Numbered from the stretch's first letter, positions 28,501 to 37,437 are shown. The stretch is 64,000 nt of DNA from Mycolicibacterium psychrotolerans (GCF_010729305.1 NZ_AP022574.1:2976001-3040000), one strand, 5' to 3'. Program-made: numbers and translations. Notes: generated by a model from the letters alone, not told the origin.

Positions 28501-29885
28501 AGTTCGTCTACGGAGACGGATTCGCCGACGAAGTAGCCGATGAGGTGGACGTCGGGCATGTTCGACGGTTCGGCGAGAACCACCGCTGAGTGCACGCCGG
28601 GGCATGACTCCATGACTGCCTGGACCTCGCCGAGACTCACACGATTTCCTCGGACCTTCACCTCGTCGTCGCTGCGGCCCAGGAACTCCAGGTTCCCATC
28701 CGCCCGCCATCGCGCGAGGTCGCCGGTTCGGTACCGCCGACCGCCCGGCACGTGATCATCCCTGACGAATGCTGCCGCGGTCAGATCGTCACGACCTCGG
28801 TAGCCACGTGCCAGCCCCAACCCGCCGATGTTCAGCTCACCGGGAACGCCTATCGGACAGGGGTTTCCGCGCTGGTCGAGCACGAGCAACGTCGTGTTGT
28901 CGATCGGCTTCCCGATCGGGACGACATCGACGCGGCCGGACGACGGACAGTCGAAGTAGCTCACATCCACCGTCGCCTCGGTCGGCCCGTACAGGTTTAC
29001 CAGCCGAGGCGCTCCGATCGCACTGAACGTCCGGTTGAACCGCTCGACCAGCGTCGGCGTGAGTGCTTCTCCGCTGCAGAACACGGTGCGTAAGGAGGTG
29101 AGCCGGAGTATCGAAGCAGGGCGGTCTGTCAGTTCGTCCAAGAACGGGCCGAGCAGCGACGGCACGAAATGCATGACCGTCACCCGATGCTGCTCGACTG
29201 CTGCCACGATCTTGCGAGGGTCACGCTCGCCGCCGGGCTCGAGCACCGCGACGCATGCACCCGCCATCGACCACCAGAGCAACTCCCACACCGACACGTC
29301 GAAGGTGGCCGGTGTCTTGTGCAGAATGACGTCCTGGTGGTAGAGCGGATACCGGCGCTGCATCCACTGCAGCCGGTTGGCCACCGACCGGTGTTCGACC
29401 ATCACACCCTTGGGCCGCCCTGTGGACCCCGACGTGTAGATGACGTAGGCGAGGTCCTCGGGTGAGGCGACGGGTTCAACCGGGTCGGCCGGCGATATCG
29501 ACGGATTCACTCGATCGATGCCGAGTTCGTCGAGCAATTCGATGAACTCGGGTCCGGCGATCACGACATGCGCGCCGCTGTCGCCGAGGACGGTCTGGAT
29601 ACGTGTCGCCGGATGTCCGGGATCGATCGGCACGTATGCGGCCCCCGCGCGCAAGATCCCATGGATCGCCACTACCAGTTCGGGTGAGCGGGGGATGATG
29701 ACCCCAACGCACTCATCGCGCCCGACGCCTCTGGCGCGCAATACTTCTGCGATGTGACTGACGGCCCCGTCGAACTCCCCGTAGCTCAGCGTCCCGGCCG
29801 CCGACACCACCGCGGGCCGCTCGCGGGGGGTGTCGGCCGCGACTTGGTCGATCCTGGTCTCCGACGCGATTCCGAGGTCAGACAC
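22596..29885 (-). CDS. Nonribosomal peptide synthetase, A-T-C-T-C-A-T-TE
   Basis: A 2429-aa NRPS. Order seen: A1 (about 20-490, YTSGSTGRPKG near 150), T1 (Ser545 in GGDS), C1 (HHAILDG, His738), T2 (Ser1072 in GGDS), C2 (HHALLDG, His1266), A2 (about 1590-2040, FTSGSTGEPKG near 1700), T3 (Ser2097 in GGTS), TE (about 2150-2420, nucleophile Ser2227 in GWSFGG, GDH near the end). A1 pocket residues read D-V-W-H-F-S-L-V-D-K, the serine code of EntF. A2 reads D-V-Q-F-V-V-Q-E-V-K, which I cannot assign. T1-C1 and T2-C2 are near copies, and T2 has no own A domain. The GTG start overlaps the PKS stop by eight bases, and the PKS ends in a C domain that should feed A1-T1. Confidence 0.93.
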   Translation of the reverse strand: MSDLGIASETRIDQVAADTPRERPAVVSAAGTLSYGEFDGAVSHIAEVLRARGVGRDECVGVIIPRSPELVVAIHGILRAGAAYVPIDPGHPATRIQTVLGDSGAHVVIAGPEFIELLDELGIDRVNPSISPADPVEPVASPEDLAYVIYTSGSTGRPKGVMVEHRSVANRLQWMQRRYPLYHQDVILHKTPATFDVSVWELLWWSMAGACVAVLEPGGERDPRKIVAAVEQHRVTVMHFVPSLLGPFLDELTDRPASILRLTSLRTVFCSGEALTPTLVERFNRTFSAIGAPRLVNLYGPTEATVDVSYFDCPSSGRVDVVPIGKPIDNTTLLVLDQRGNPCPIGVPGELNIGGLGLARGYRGRDDLTAAAFVRDDHVPGGRRYRTGDLARWRADGNLEFLGRSDDEVKVRGNRVSLGEVQAVMESCPGVHSAVVLAEPSNMPDVHLIGYFVGESVSVDELRAHLTRRLPTYMVPTNFVSLRAFPLTASGKVDRRALPRPGAPDHSAVTPRTSAESVLAEVFATVLGVDSVGVHDNFFAIGGDSILAIAVRGEAEKRGVTVDVEELFVRPTVAELAESGSRPDPEPRLTTEPFALLPLIDRSALRGAEDAFPATVLQLGMLFHSLGRVGSMYKDVFRYRMAMPWREGDFTAAFDQLVARHPALRSSFDLTECSVPVQVVRPRVPRAFDVVTGGDEALVRDYVTARHSQHYDLDSGPLYSLRAFVRDEGVDLVFSFHHAILDGWSVANLFCELLRDYLFRVGLEVPAVEAEVQPATVLAEYARLVRDASEDPAAREFWRRVVAGSHPTALRSDGIGEPKRSSEIVATEPIPEWLPDSLSQLAKSRRWPLKSLLLAAHCVTLQKLSGQTDVTTGLVTHGRPGIAGAEAAAGLFLNTIPIRLDSEHPTWRDVVEQVTQLERDCHHYRRYPLQAMQSDAGRVLLTTAFNFVNYRPLAQLAGMPGIELLDMEVHEQTNFGLLATVGVDPRTQRMFVRVTGDPHCVNGTQVHEYAQTFVDALSTIARTPEQAIEAYTDESVAPDSAAEAVLVDVFASTLGVESVGVHDDFFTIGGDSILALLVRSRAEKRGITFDIEELYASPTVAGLARSSSQPAPENLGITTPFALLPLIDRAALHDADDAFPANVLQLGMLFHSIERAESTMYKDVFRYRIAMPWREDEFQDAFDRMVDRHPALRSSFELTRYSLPVQVVSSQVPRAFDVVTAATDADVDDYMTARQAHRYSFSSAPLYSLRAFVGDDWLDLVFAFHHALLDGWSAANLVREVVQDYLNHLGFDVPAVEADPDATTLLAEHVRLERETIDDPAAQAFWRRVLAGSRATTLASYVPHEAPVTGAPSVVVQLPQWLQRAASQLARSRGVPVKSLLLAAHCVTLQRLSGDMDVTTGLVTHGRPSRTGAEVAAGLFLNTIPIRLDDTPTTWLDVVDHVAEFERASHRYRRYPLQVMQSDVGRPLFTAVFDFINYHLFGELGTVTGAELLDFEARERTNYPLWATASTDPQTGQLSLRVTGDPTLLTAAQAGEFAHAFLRVLATIVRTPEGVCDPAAGEMAVRDVVELVSEQATAHPQATAVNGDTGGWTYGQLDRGAERIAAGLVSAGMPVGARVGVKLERSPELIATVLGVLKAGAAVVPLDVSYPSARIDLMIERARPFRVISDITEVRALLAVPASTALPGIDPASTAYVLFTSGSTGEPKGVAMPHRALHNVIEWQNRRPSGAVGGTTLQFFPLSFDVSFQEIFSTLCGGGTLRLVSEAQRRDLSALVRLVADESVNRVFLTCVALQAFAEAALVSRTRLHSLRVAVNVGEQLRVTTEIRQLCAENPGLVLENQYGPTETHEVAGYTLRGSPDDYPTLPPIGTPIDGATIRLLDSNRRPVPPGSQGEIYIGGRCLALGYEGRPDLTAERFVSIGTQGERMYRTGDLGVQLPTGDLVYLGRADTQVKVRGFRIECAEVELALMHLDDKAVQAAAVVAKDLDSRDSTLVAYLLGDRTEADVTAIRARLRDVLPAYMVPMHFRWLDEFPLTPSGKRDDKALRELPLAEIDSPPIADGPVSAYEQAVAEIMAEFAGSPGFAAHTDFFDAGGTSIGAMRVVLAIARLWDIEIPLDVFLSAPTPADIARLVSAGAPMRGFDPIVPLRASGARVPLFLVHPIGGNVLCYLDLVKHLPVDQPVYALQAAGAEPGATPLDTVGELAASYIAAMRRVCPDGPYIVGGWSFGGYVAVEMARKLADEDLAGLVLLDTTALSDEPRQDVPESELIMWFFGELLLEAQGMDALRHTPDFDSVEPGSLFDSALQYTIEAGIVPAGSSPRLIRRLYEIFRANYQATLDYCHEPLDRDITLLRSIEELPEELTGPHHAVGSMFASPTNGWERLTPRSLRVIPVAGDHLSMMSEPHVADVGAKLSVELGALRPIAGATR
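25210..28367 (-). repeat. Internal duplication of a T-C didomain within the NRPS gene
   Basis: Two consecutive units of about 525 codons (roughly 28367-26790 and 26790-25210; edges approximate) align along their whole length. Matching landmarks include GGDSILA, LLPLIDR-AL, LQLGMLFHS, MYKDVFRYR, MPWRE, HHA-LDGWS, GLVTHGRP and GLFLNTIPIRLD. The copies have diverged at many positions, so the duplication is not recent. Confidence 0.85.
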
Positions 29886-32800
29886 CGATCGGCCCCCCGC
29901 GCGAGAACATCTGGAGCACGGCGCGGTCGGCGGCCGACAGCATATCGACATCGCCGAGCGGCATCTCTGGTACGTCCAAGGCATTGGTGATCAACGTCAG
30001 GACGTGCCGCATAGCGTCTGCGAACTGATAGTCGGTGTCGAAGACGTCGCAGGCGTAGAACAGGTCGACCTCGAGCGATCCGTCCCGCTCGTGGTCGCGA
30101 ACGACGATGTTCACCGCGTCGAGCGAGTAACCGGACGCGAGGAGACTGGAGTCTCGCCAGATCATCTCGGCGTCCTCAAAGTCGGGAACCGTGAGGTAGG
30201 AGTACGTGACGTCGAACAGCGTCGTGTGCGGTCCCGCGCCGTTGTGCAATGCCGCGACGATGTCCCCGTACGCAAACCTCTGGCGTGCCTGCAATTCCCA
30301 CACCTGTGCCGAGATCTGATCGGCGAGTGCGGTCATGCACATTCTGCCGTCGACCGGAATCCGTAGCGGCAGCATGTTCACCATGCAGCCGACGGTCCGC
30401 AGTTCGTCTTCCCCTGACCGGTTCAAGAACGGTACGCCGATGACGATGTCGCCGCCACGATGTATCCGGCGCAGGTATTCGCCGATCGCCGCCGCGGTGA
30501 ATGCGAAGATCGAGCGGCCGGTATCTCGCATACGTCCGGCGCTCTCGGCCGTCACGTGCATGGTCTGGTGCCCGCGCCGTCTGCTGCGAACCGAGCCGCC
30601 GCGCGCGAACAACGCCGGTTCCACGTCGAGGTACTTGTCGAGGAAGTACTGCCGGTCGGCCGCCCACTCCGGGGAGTGGCGGAATTCGCGATCGGCCCGG
30701 ACGAAGTTCAGGTAGCTCGGCGCCTCGGGCTGGTCCGGTCGCCGGATGTGGTCGCCGAGGTCGGCGTCGCCCACATACTCGTTCAAGACTTCGCACAGCG
30801 CGAGATTGATCCCCCACGCGTCTGTCACGGCGTGATGGAAACACGCGTAGACCACGAACGAGTCGGGTCGATCGACGAGGACGGCGGCGCGGGTCAAAGG
30901 CCCGTCAGTGGGGAGGACGTGATCGTCGGCCTCGTCGATCCACCGCGCGCAGGCGGCCGCAGGATCGGGCTGGGCGGTGAAATCGGCGAACTCGAGTTCC
31001 GGCAATTCCGTCCCGACGTGCTGGACGATCTCGCCGCCAAGAAGCTCAAAACGCAGTCGCAGCGCGTCGTTGCGCATGCACGTTCGCCGGACACATTGGC
31101 GCATACGCTCGAGATTCACCGTGCCTGCCAGCCTTGCGTGGGCGACGATCTGGGCAATCGGCAGGTCCGGATATCGTGCGCCGATGGCGACGATGTCGCG
31201 TTGGCACCCGGCCAGAGGCCAGCGATCGAGCTCGACCCGGTCGCTGCCTTCTCCGTGGGCCTGGCGGAGATCCCCGTCGAGTGCATCCGCGAGGTACCGG
31301 GCCAGCGCCGCCGGTGTCGGATTCTCGAAGACAGCGGTGGTCGACAACTTGACGCCGGTCGCAGATTTCAGCCGGTTCCGAAGCTCGACCGCGCCCAGTG
31401 AGTCGAAGCCGAGCACCTTGAACTCCTGGTCGGCGCCGACCGCGTCCCGGGACTCGTGCCCGAGCACCGCGGCTGCGTTGGCGCGCACCACGTCGAGGAG
31501 TTCGTGTTCACGATCGGAGGTACTCATCGCGCTGAGGCGCTGTCGAAGGTCACCCGACGATTCCCCGCCGACGGCTGCCGCGGCCGTACGTCGCACGGGG
31601 CGAATCAGGCTGCGGAACATCGGTGCCACGCCAGCTGCGACCGAGTGAGACCGGACGGCGTTGAGGTCGAACCGTGCCGGTATCAGGAGCGAAGGTCCCT
31701 GCCGGAGCGCTGCATCGAAGAGTGCGAGCCCATCTGCCGAGGACATCGCGATGTACCCGCTGCGGCTCATGCGCGAACGATCGCGCACGTCCAGATGCCC
31801 TGTCATCCCGGTCGCCTGCCCCCACCATCCCCATGCCATGGCCACGCCCGGAAGGCCCTGCTGCCGCCGATGCTGTGCGAGCGCATCGAGGAATGCGTTG
31901 GCGGCCGCGTAATTCGCCTGGCCCGGTGACCCGAGAACCCCTGCTGCCGAGGAGAACAACACGAACATCGACAGATCCGCGGATGCGGTCAGTTCGTGAA
32001 GGTTCCACGCGGCGTCGACCTTCGGACGCAGCACCGAGTCCAGGCGGTGAGGCGTCTGCGCGGTGAACACCGCGTCATCGAGCACTCCGGCGGCATGAAC
32101 GACGGCGGTCAACGGATGGTCGGCCGATATCCCGGACAAAAGGACCTGTAGTGAGTCGCGGTCCGATGCGTCACATGATTCGACCTGTACGGAAGCGCCG
32201 AGCTCGGCGAGCTCCGATTCGATCGCAGCGGCGCCCTCGGCGGCCCGCCCCTGTCGGCTGATGAGCAACAGATTGCGCGCACCGTGGCGGGTCACCAGAT
32301 GCCGGGCGATCAACACGCCGAGCACGCCCGTCCCGCCCGTGATCAACACCGTGCCCTCGTGATCGAGCGGCGGCGGCACGATGAGCGACAACTTGCCGAC
32401 GTGGCGTGCGCGGCCGAGGAATCGGAAGGCGTCCGCCGCCTGTCGGATGTCCCAGGACCTAACGGGAAGTGGCCGCAGATCACCCGCCTCGAAGAGCTCT
32501 ACCAGCTCCCCGAGCATTTCGCTCAGGAGGTGTGGAGCGACATCGTCGACGAGATCGAACGCGCGGTACACAACACCCGGGTGTTCCGTCGCGATATCGC
32601 GCTGTCCACGGATGTCTGCTTTGCCTAGCTCGATGAACCGTCCACCGCCGGCCATCAGCCGCAACGATGCATCGACGAATTCCTCTTTGAGGCAGTTGAT
32701 CACGACGTCCATGCCCACACCGTTGGTGACCTCTGAAAACTTGCGCTCGAAGTCGAGGGTGCGCGAGTTCGCGATGTGATCGTCGTCGAAGCCCATGTTG

Positions 32801-35800
32801 CGCAGGGTCTCCCATTTGCCAGGGCTGGCAGTCGCGAACACTTCCGCACCCCAGTGGCGGGCCAGCTGGACCGCAGCCATGCCGACACCGCCGGTGGCGG
32901 CGTGTATCAGCACGCGCTCGCCCGCGCTGACGCGCGCCGCATGCGCCAACGCGTAGTACGAGGTCAGGAAGACTGCAGGCACCGTTGCCGCCTGTGCAAG
33001 AGACCAATTTGTGGGAATGTGGGTGATTCTCCAGTGATCCACGACCACAACGGGTCCCGCTCCGAAGAATTGACCCATTACACGGTCGCCCGGCACGAAC
33101 TCGAGCACGTCGTCGGCGACCTCCAGGATGACACCGGCCCCTTCGAGGCCGACGTCGTGATCCGACGGGTGCCCCAGGGCGGTCAGCACATCGTGGAAAT
33201 TCACGCCGCAACACCGCAGGCCCAGTCGCACCTGACCCGGTTTCAGGGGCATCGAAGCATCCGGACATGGACGCAGCGCAAAGTTGTGTGCATCCAGCGT
33301 GCCTTCGCCTAGGGTGGCAAGCTGCCAGGTGCCTGTCTCGAACAGCTCAGCCCCGTCGATGCGACCGGTGCGAATCAGGCGAGGGGCCAAGCATGCACCA
33401 TCGCGCACCGCGAGCTGGGGTTCGTCCATGCCCCTGATCTCGGTGACAGCGTGATCGGCGCTGGCGCAGTCGTCGAGGTCTGCCACAACGATACGGCCGG
33501 GGTTCTCGGTCTGCGCGCTCCGCAACAAGCCCCACACGGCGGCCTGGCCGAGATCTGTCACGTCTTCCGACGAGTCGACTGCGATCGCCCCACGCGTCAG
33601 CACCACCAGGCGTGTGCTGTCGTCGTGAGCATCGCTGGACAGCCAATTCTGTACCCGATCCAACACGTCCGCCAGGATCCGGTGTGTGCCCTCCGGCACC
33701 GTGACGTTCTCGGCGGCAAGGGACGGGCAACGCAGCACGGTAATCTCACGCGTGGCGACTTTTTGGGCGGGTGTGACCGCGGGGCTGCCGGCGCAGCTGT
33801 CGATGCGCGGTAAGGCGACCCAATCCACTGTGTAGACGCCGTCGTCGGTATCTGCGCTCTGGAGCAGCTGACGCGTCGAAATACTCAGGAGAGCAAGTGA
33901 TTCGATACGGCCAATCGGTGTGCCGCCGCCGTCCATCAGGGTGATCGCGACCCGGTCGTCACCGACGCGCGTGATGTGTGCGCGTAACCGGCTCGAGCCT
34001 ACGGCATGCAGCGACACGCCGTCCCATTCAAACGGCAACCTCGTCAGCTCCGATTCTGCGAGGACGCCACCGGCGGCAATGCCGTGCAGGACCGCGTCGA
34101 GCAGCACCGGATGCAGGGCGAATCTGCCCGCATCGGGTGCCAGCCCTGCCGGCAGCGCCGCTTCGACGAAGACCTCGGTGCCGCGGCACCATACCGACTG
34201 CAGCCCGCGGAACGCCGGACCGTAGTCGTAACCACATTCGGCCAATCTGGGGTAGACCGTCGCGATGTCGACCGATGTCGCATCCTGCGGCGGCCACCGG
34301 GTCAAGTGTTGCTCGTCGGGGGCTGAGTCGCCGGACGGGGCCAGTGATCCCTCGGCGTTGCGCGTCCACGCCCGCTCGGCGCCATCGTCGACGCGCGAGT
34401 AGATGCGGACCTGGCGATCGCCGGACTCGCGCCAACCGCCGACGACCACCTGTATAACGACACCGCCGTGTTCGTCGATGATCATCGGCGCCTGAAGTAC
34501 CAGCTCGCTCACCTGCGGGCACCCCGCTTGCTCGCCCGCATGCAGCGCCAGCTCCACCATCGCCGCTCCCGGCGCGAGCACCACGCCGTGCACCTTGTGG
34601 TCCGCGAGCCACGGATGGGACGCGAGCGACAGCCGACCTGTGATGATGATGTCATCCGAATCCGCGCTGGCCACAACGGCTCCGAGTAACGGATGCTCGG
34701 CGGTACCGACGCCGAGGCTGCTCGCGACGATGGAACCGGTTCCCGGGTTCATCCAATAGCGCTTGCGCTGAAACGCGTAGGTGGGTAGGTCGACCCGGTG
34801 CGCGCCGGTACCGTCGAACATCCCCTCCCAGTCCGTTGCCGTCCCGTGGACGTGGGCGTGGGCGGCCGCGAGCAGGAACCTGTGCATGCCACCTTCATTG
34901 CGACGCAACGTTGCGGCGACAGTGCATTCCTCGACGCAGTCCTCCAGCGATTCCTCGATGGCGGTGGTCAGCACCGGATGGGGGCTGACTTCCAGGAACG
35001 TGCGATGGCCGTGGTCATACGACCATCGGAGCGCCGGTGCGAACAGCACCGGTTGACGCAGGTTGGTGAACCAGTAGTCGCCGTCGAGGATCTGCGTGTC
35101 GAGTTCTCTGCCGCTGACCGCAGAGATGAACGTGGTCTCACTCGTCCGTGGCTGCAGCCCGGAGAGCGACTCCCGCAGCGTTTCACGCAACGTCTCGACG
35201 TCGGGCGAATGCGACGCATAGTCAACGGGGATCCGGGTTGCGGGCACCTCCTCTCGTTCACACACGGCCATCAGTTTGTCCAGAGCCGTCACACGCCCCG
35301 TGACAACCGTCGAGGACGGGCCATTATGCGCAGCAACGGAGATCGACCGGGGCCACGCGCGGATGAGCGTGTGGACTTCTTGTGCCGACCTGGCGATCGA
35401 TGCCATGCCGCCGGTTCCCGCGATGGCGCGGATCGCCCTGCTGCGCAACGTGACGACTCTGGACGCGTCTCTGAGCGACAGGGCACCGGCAACATAGGCG
35501 GCGGCGATCTCGCCCTGTGAATGGCCCAGCACAGCGTCGGGCCGAATTCCGAGCGCACGCCATTGCGCGGCCAACGACACCATGACTGCGAACAACACGG
35601 GTTGCACTACGTCGACTCGGTTGAGATGGTCAGAATCGTGGCCGCCTCGTGCGACCTCGAGCAGCGACCAGTCGACGAACTCGGCGAAAGCTGCATCGCA
35701 GAGCCGCATCTGATCGGCGAACGCCGGCGCAGAATCCAGCAGCTCGGCCGCCATCCCCGGCCACTGCGAACCCTGACCGGGAAAGACGAAGACGGTTCCG

Positions 35801-37437
35801 CCCGTGGCAGCGGCCTCACCGGTAATTACATTCGGCGCAGGCATGCCGGAGGAGATCGCGGTCAGCCCACCCAGGAGGTCCTCACGGCCGGTTCCGACTA
35901 CGACGGCGCGGTGGTCGAACAACGTCCGGGTGGTGATCAACGAGTACGCCATGTCGTGTGAATCCACGTCGGGATGCTGGTCGACGAAGCGCCGTAGTCG
36001 GTGCGCCTGCGCGGCCAACGCCGACGCTGTCTTCGCTGACAACACCCATGGCGTCGCCAGTGGACGCCGGTGCGCCGGTGCCACGGTCGCGGTCTCCGGT
36101 GGGTGCTGTTCGAGTACCACGTGGGCGTTGGTTCCGCTGAGGCCGAACGAGGACACCGCGGCCCGTCGCGGCCGGCCGGTCAGGTCGGGCCACGGGCATG
36201 CGCTCTCGACCACTCTGGTTGTCCCGGATGACCAATCCACCTGTGGTGTGGGCGAATCGAAGTTCAAGGTGGCGGGCACTGTCCCACTGTTCACCGCCGT
36301 CACGATTTTGATCACGCCGGCGACACCGGCAGCGTACTGCGTGTGTCCGATGTTCGACTTGACCGATCCGATCAACAGCGGGCGCGCCGCAGAGTGTGCT
36401 TCGCCATACGTCGCCTGCAACGCCCGCGCTTCGATGGGATCACCGATCCTGGTGCCCGTGCCGTGTGCCTCGACCACGTCGATGTCGGCCGCGGTCAGAC
36501 ACCCATCCAGCAGGGCCTGCGCAATCACCTGCTGCTGTGCTTGCCCGCTTGGGGCCGAGAGCACATCGGTGGCGCCGTCCTGCCCGACGGCGCTACCCCT
36601 GATCAGTGCCAGCACCGGATAGCCCTTACTTCGCGCGTGCGACAGCGTGGCCAACACCAGTATGCCGGCGCCTTCGGCGGCACCGAACCCGTCGGCGGCC
36701 GCGGCGAACGGCTTGGAGCGACCGTCCGCGGCCAGCGCGCCCTGCCGGCCCAAGCCGATGTAGACGCTCGGCGAGCACACCACGCTCACCCCACCTGCGA
36801 GGGCGAGGTCACATTCGCCCGACCGTAACGAGCGCACGGCGAGATGAATGGAAACCAGAGACGAGGAGCAGCCCGTGTCCACCGTCAATGCTTGGCCGCG
36901 CAGTCCGAATGTGTAGGCCAAGCGACCCGATGCGATGCATGTCGGGATGCCGGTGGCCAGATATCCGGCGTACCCCTCCGCCTCGTCATAGAGCCGGGGA
37001 CCGTACTCCTGGGCGGCCGCGCCGATGAACACACCGGTGGCACTGCCGTGCAGGGAGATCGGATCGATTCCGGCGCGTTCCAATGCCTCCCAGGTCGTTT
37101 CCAGCAGCAGTCGCTGCTGCGGATCCATCGCGCGTGCTTCGCGCGGACTGATCCCGAAGAACGAAGCATCGAAATGAGCGACGTCGTCGACGAATGACCC
37201 CGCCCGCACGTATGTGGCACCCGGCGCGTCCGGATCGGGACCGCACAGCGCGGCGAGATTCCAGCCGCGATCAGCGGGAAACCCCGACACCGCATCGCGT
37301 TCCTCGGTCAGCAGTCGCCACAAGTCATCTGGGCTTTGCACCCCGCCGGGAAATCGACAGCCCATCCCGAGGATCGCGATGGGCTCGGTGCTGTGCTCAG
37401 ACCCCTCCACCGCATGGCACACGTCTTCAGCGGCCAT
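29878..37437 (-). CDS. Fully reducing type I PKS with C-terminal condensation domain
   Basis: A 2519-aa hybrid megasynthase. Domains: KS (about 18-445, Cys190 in DTGCSSS, then EAHGTGT and NIGHT), AT (about 545-850, Ser640 in GHSQG, with YASH typical of methylmalonyl-CoA selectivity), DH (His947 in HxxxGxxxxP), ER (HAATGGVGM near 1509), KR (GGTGVLG near 1698, with an LDD motif typical of B-type ketoreduction), ACP (Ser2013 in GFDSLG), C (about 2070-2480, HHAVTDA, His2202). The order KS-AT-DH-ER-KR-ACP is that of mycocerosic acid synthase-type enzymes, which can act iteratively, so it may add one or more saturated alpha-methyl units. There is no loading module and no fatty-acyl-AMP ligase nearby. 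The ATG overlaps the upstream methyltransferase by 11 bases. Confidence 0.94.
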   Translation of the reverse strand: MAAEDVCHAVEGSEHSTEPIAILGMGCRFPGGVQSPDDLWRLLTEERDAVSGFPADRGWNLAALCGPDPDAPGATYVRAGSFVDDVAHFDASFFGISPREARAMDPQQRLLLETTWEALERAGIDPISLHGSATGVFIGAAAQEYGPRLYDEAEGYAGYLATGIPTCIASGRLAYTFGLRGQALTVDTGCSSSLVSIHLAVRSLRSGECDLALAGGVSVVCSPSVYIGLGRQGALAADGRSKPFAAAADGFGAAEGAGILVLATLSHARSKGYPVLALIRGSAVGQDGATDVLSAPSGQAQQQVIAQALLDGCLTAADIDVVEAHGTGTRIGDPIEARALQATYGEAHSAARPLLIGSVKSNIGHTQYAAGVAGVIKIVTAVNSGTVPATLNFDSPTPQVDWSSGTTRVVESACPWPDLTGRPRRAAVSSFGLSGTNAHVVLEQHPPETATVAPAHRRPLATPWVLSAKTASALAAQAHRLRRFVDQHPDVDSHDMAYSLITTRTLFDHRAVVVGTGREDLLGGLTAISSGMPAPNVITGEAAATGGTVFVFPGQGSQWPGMAAELLDSAPAFADQMRLCDAAFAEFVDWSLLEVARGGHDSDHLNRVDVVQPVLFAVMVSLAAQWRALGIRPDAVLGHSQGEIAAAYVAGALSLRDASRVVTLRSRAIRAIAGTGGMASIARSAQEVHTLIRAWPRSISVAAHNGPSSTVVTGRVTALDKLMAVCEREEVPATRIPVDYASHSPDVETLRETLRESLSGLQPRTSETTFISAVSGRELDTQILDGDYWFTNLRQPVLFAPALRWSYDHGHRTFLEVSPHPVLTTAIEESLEDCVEECTVAATLRRNEGGMHRFLLAAAHAHVHGTATDWEGMFDGTGAHRVDLPTYAFQRKRYWMNPGTGSIVASSLGVGTAEHPLLGAVVASADSDDIIITGRLSLASHPWLADHKVHGVVLAPGAAMVELALHAGEQAGCPQVSELVLQAPMIIDEHGGVVIQVVVGGWRESGDRQVRIYSRVDDGAERAWTRNAEGSLAPSGDSAPDEQHLTRWPPQDATSVDIATVYPRLAECGYDYGPAFRGLQSVWCRGTEVFVEAALPAGLAPDAGRFALHPVLLDAVLHGIAAGGVLAESELTRLPFEWDGVSLHAVGSSRLRAHITRVGDDRVAITLMDGGGTPIGRIESLALLSISTRQLLQSADTDDGVYTVDWVALPRIDSCAGSPAVTPAQKVATREITVLRCPSLAAENVTVPEGTHRILADVLDRVQNWLSSDAHDDSTRLVVLTRGAIAVDSSEDVTDLGQAAVWGLLRSAQTENPGRIVVADLDDCASADHAVTEIRGMDEPQLAVRDGACLAPRLIRTGRIDGAELFETGTWQLATLGEGTLDAHNFALRPCPDASMPLKPGQVRLGLRCCGVNFHDVLTALGHPSDHDVGLEGAGVILEVADDVLEFVPGDRVMGQFFGAGPVVVVDHWRITHIPTNWSLAQAATVPAVFLTSYYALAHAARVSAGERVLIHAATGGVGMAAVQLARHWGAEVFATASPGKWETLRNMGFDDDHIANSRTLDFERKFSEVTNGVGMDVVINCLKEEFVDASLRLMAGGGRFIELGKADIRGQRDIATEHPGVVYRAFDLVDDVAPHLLSEMLGELVELFEAGDLRPLPVRSWDIRQAADAFRFLGRARHVGKLSLIVPPPLDHEGTVLITGGTGVLGVLIARHLVTRHGARNLLLISRQGRAAEGAAAIESELAELGASVQVESCDASDRDSLQVLLSGISADHPLTAVVHAAGVLDDAVFTAQTPHRLDSVLRPKVDAAWNLHELTASADLSMFVLFSSAAGVLGSPGQANYAAANAFLDALAQHRRQQGLPGVAMAWGWWGQATGMTGHLDVRDRSRMSRSGYIAMSSADGLALFDAALRQGPSLLIPARFDLNAVRSHSVAAGVAPMFRSLIRPVRRTAAAAVGGESSGDLRQRLSAMSTSDREHELLDVVRANAAAVLGHESRDAVGADQEFKVLGFDSLGAVELRNRLKSATGVKLSTTAVFENPTPAALARYLADALDGDLRQAHGEGSDRVELDRWPLAGCQRDIVAIGARYPDLPIAQIVAHARLAGTVNLERMRQCVRRTCMRNDALRLRFELLGGEIVQHVGTELPELEFADFTAQPDPAAACARWIDEADDHVLPTDGPLTRAAVLVDRPDSFVVYACFHHAVTDAWGINLALCEVLNEYVGDADLGDHIRRPDQPEAPSYLNFVRADREFRHSPEWAADRQYFLDKYLDVEPALFARGGSVRSRRRGHQTMHVTAESAGRMRDTGRSIFAFTAAAIGEYLRRIHRGGDIVIGVPFLNRSGEDELRTVGCMVNMLPLRIPVDGRMCMTALADQISAQVWELQARQRFAYGDIVAALHNGAGPHTTLFDVTYSYLTVPDFEDAEMIWRDSSLLASGYSLDAVNIVVRDHERDGSLEVDLFYACDVFDTDYQFADAMRHVLTLITNALDVPEMPLGDVDMLSAADRAVLQMFSRGGPIGV

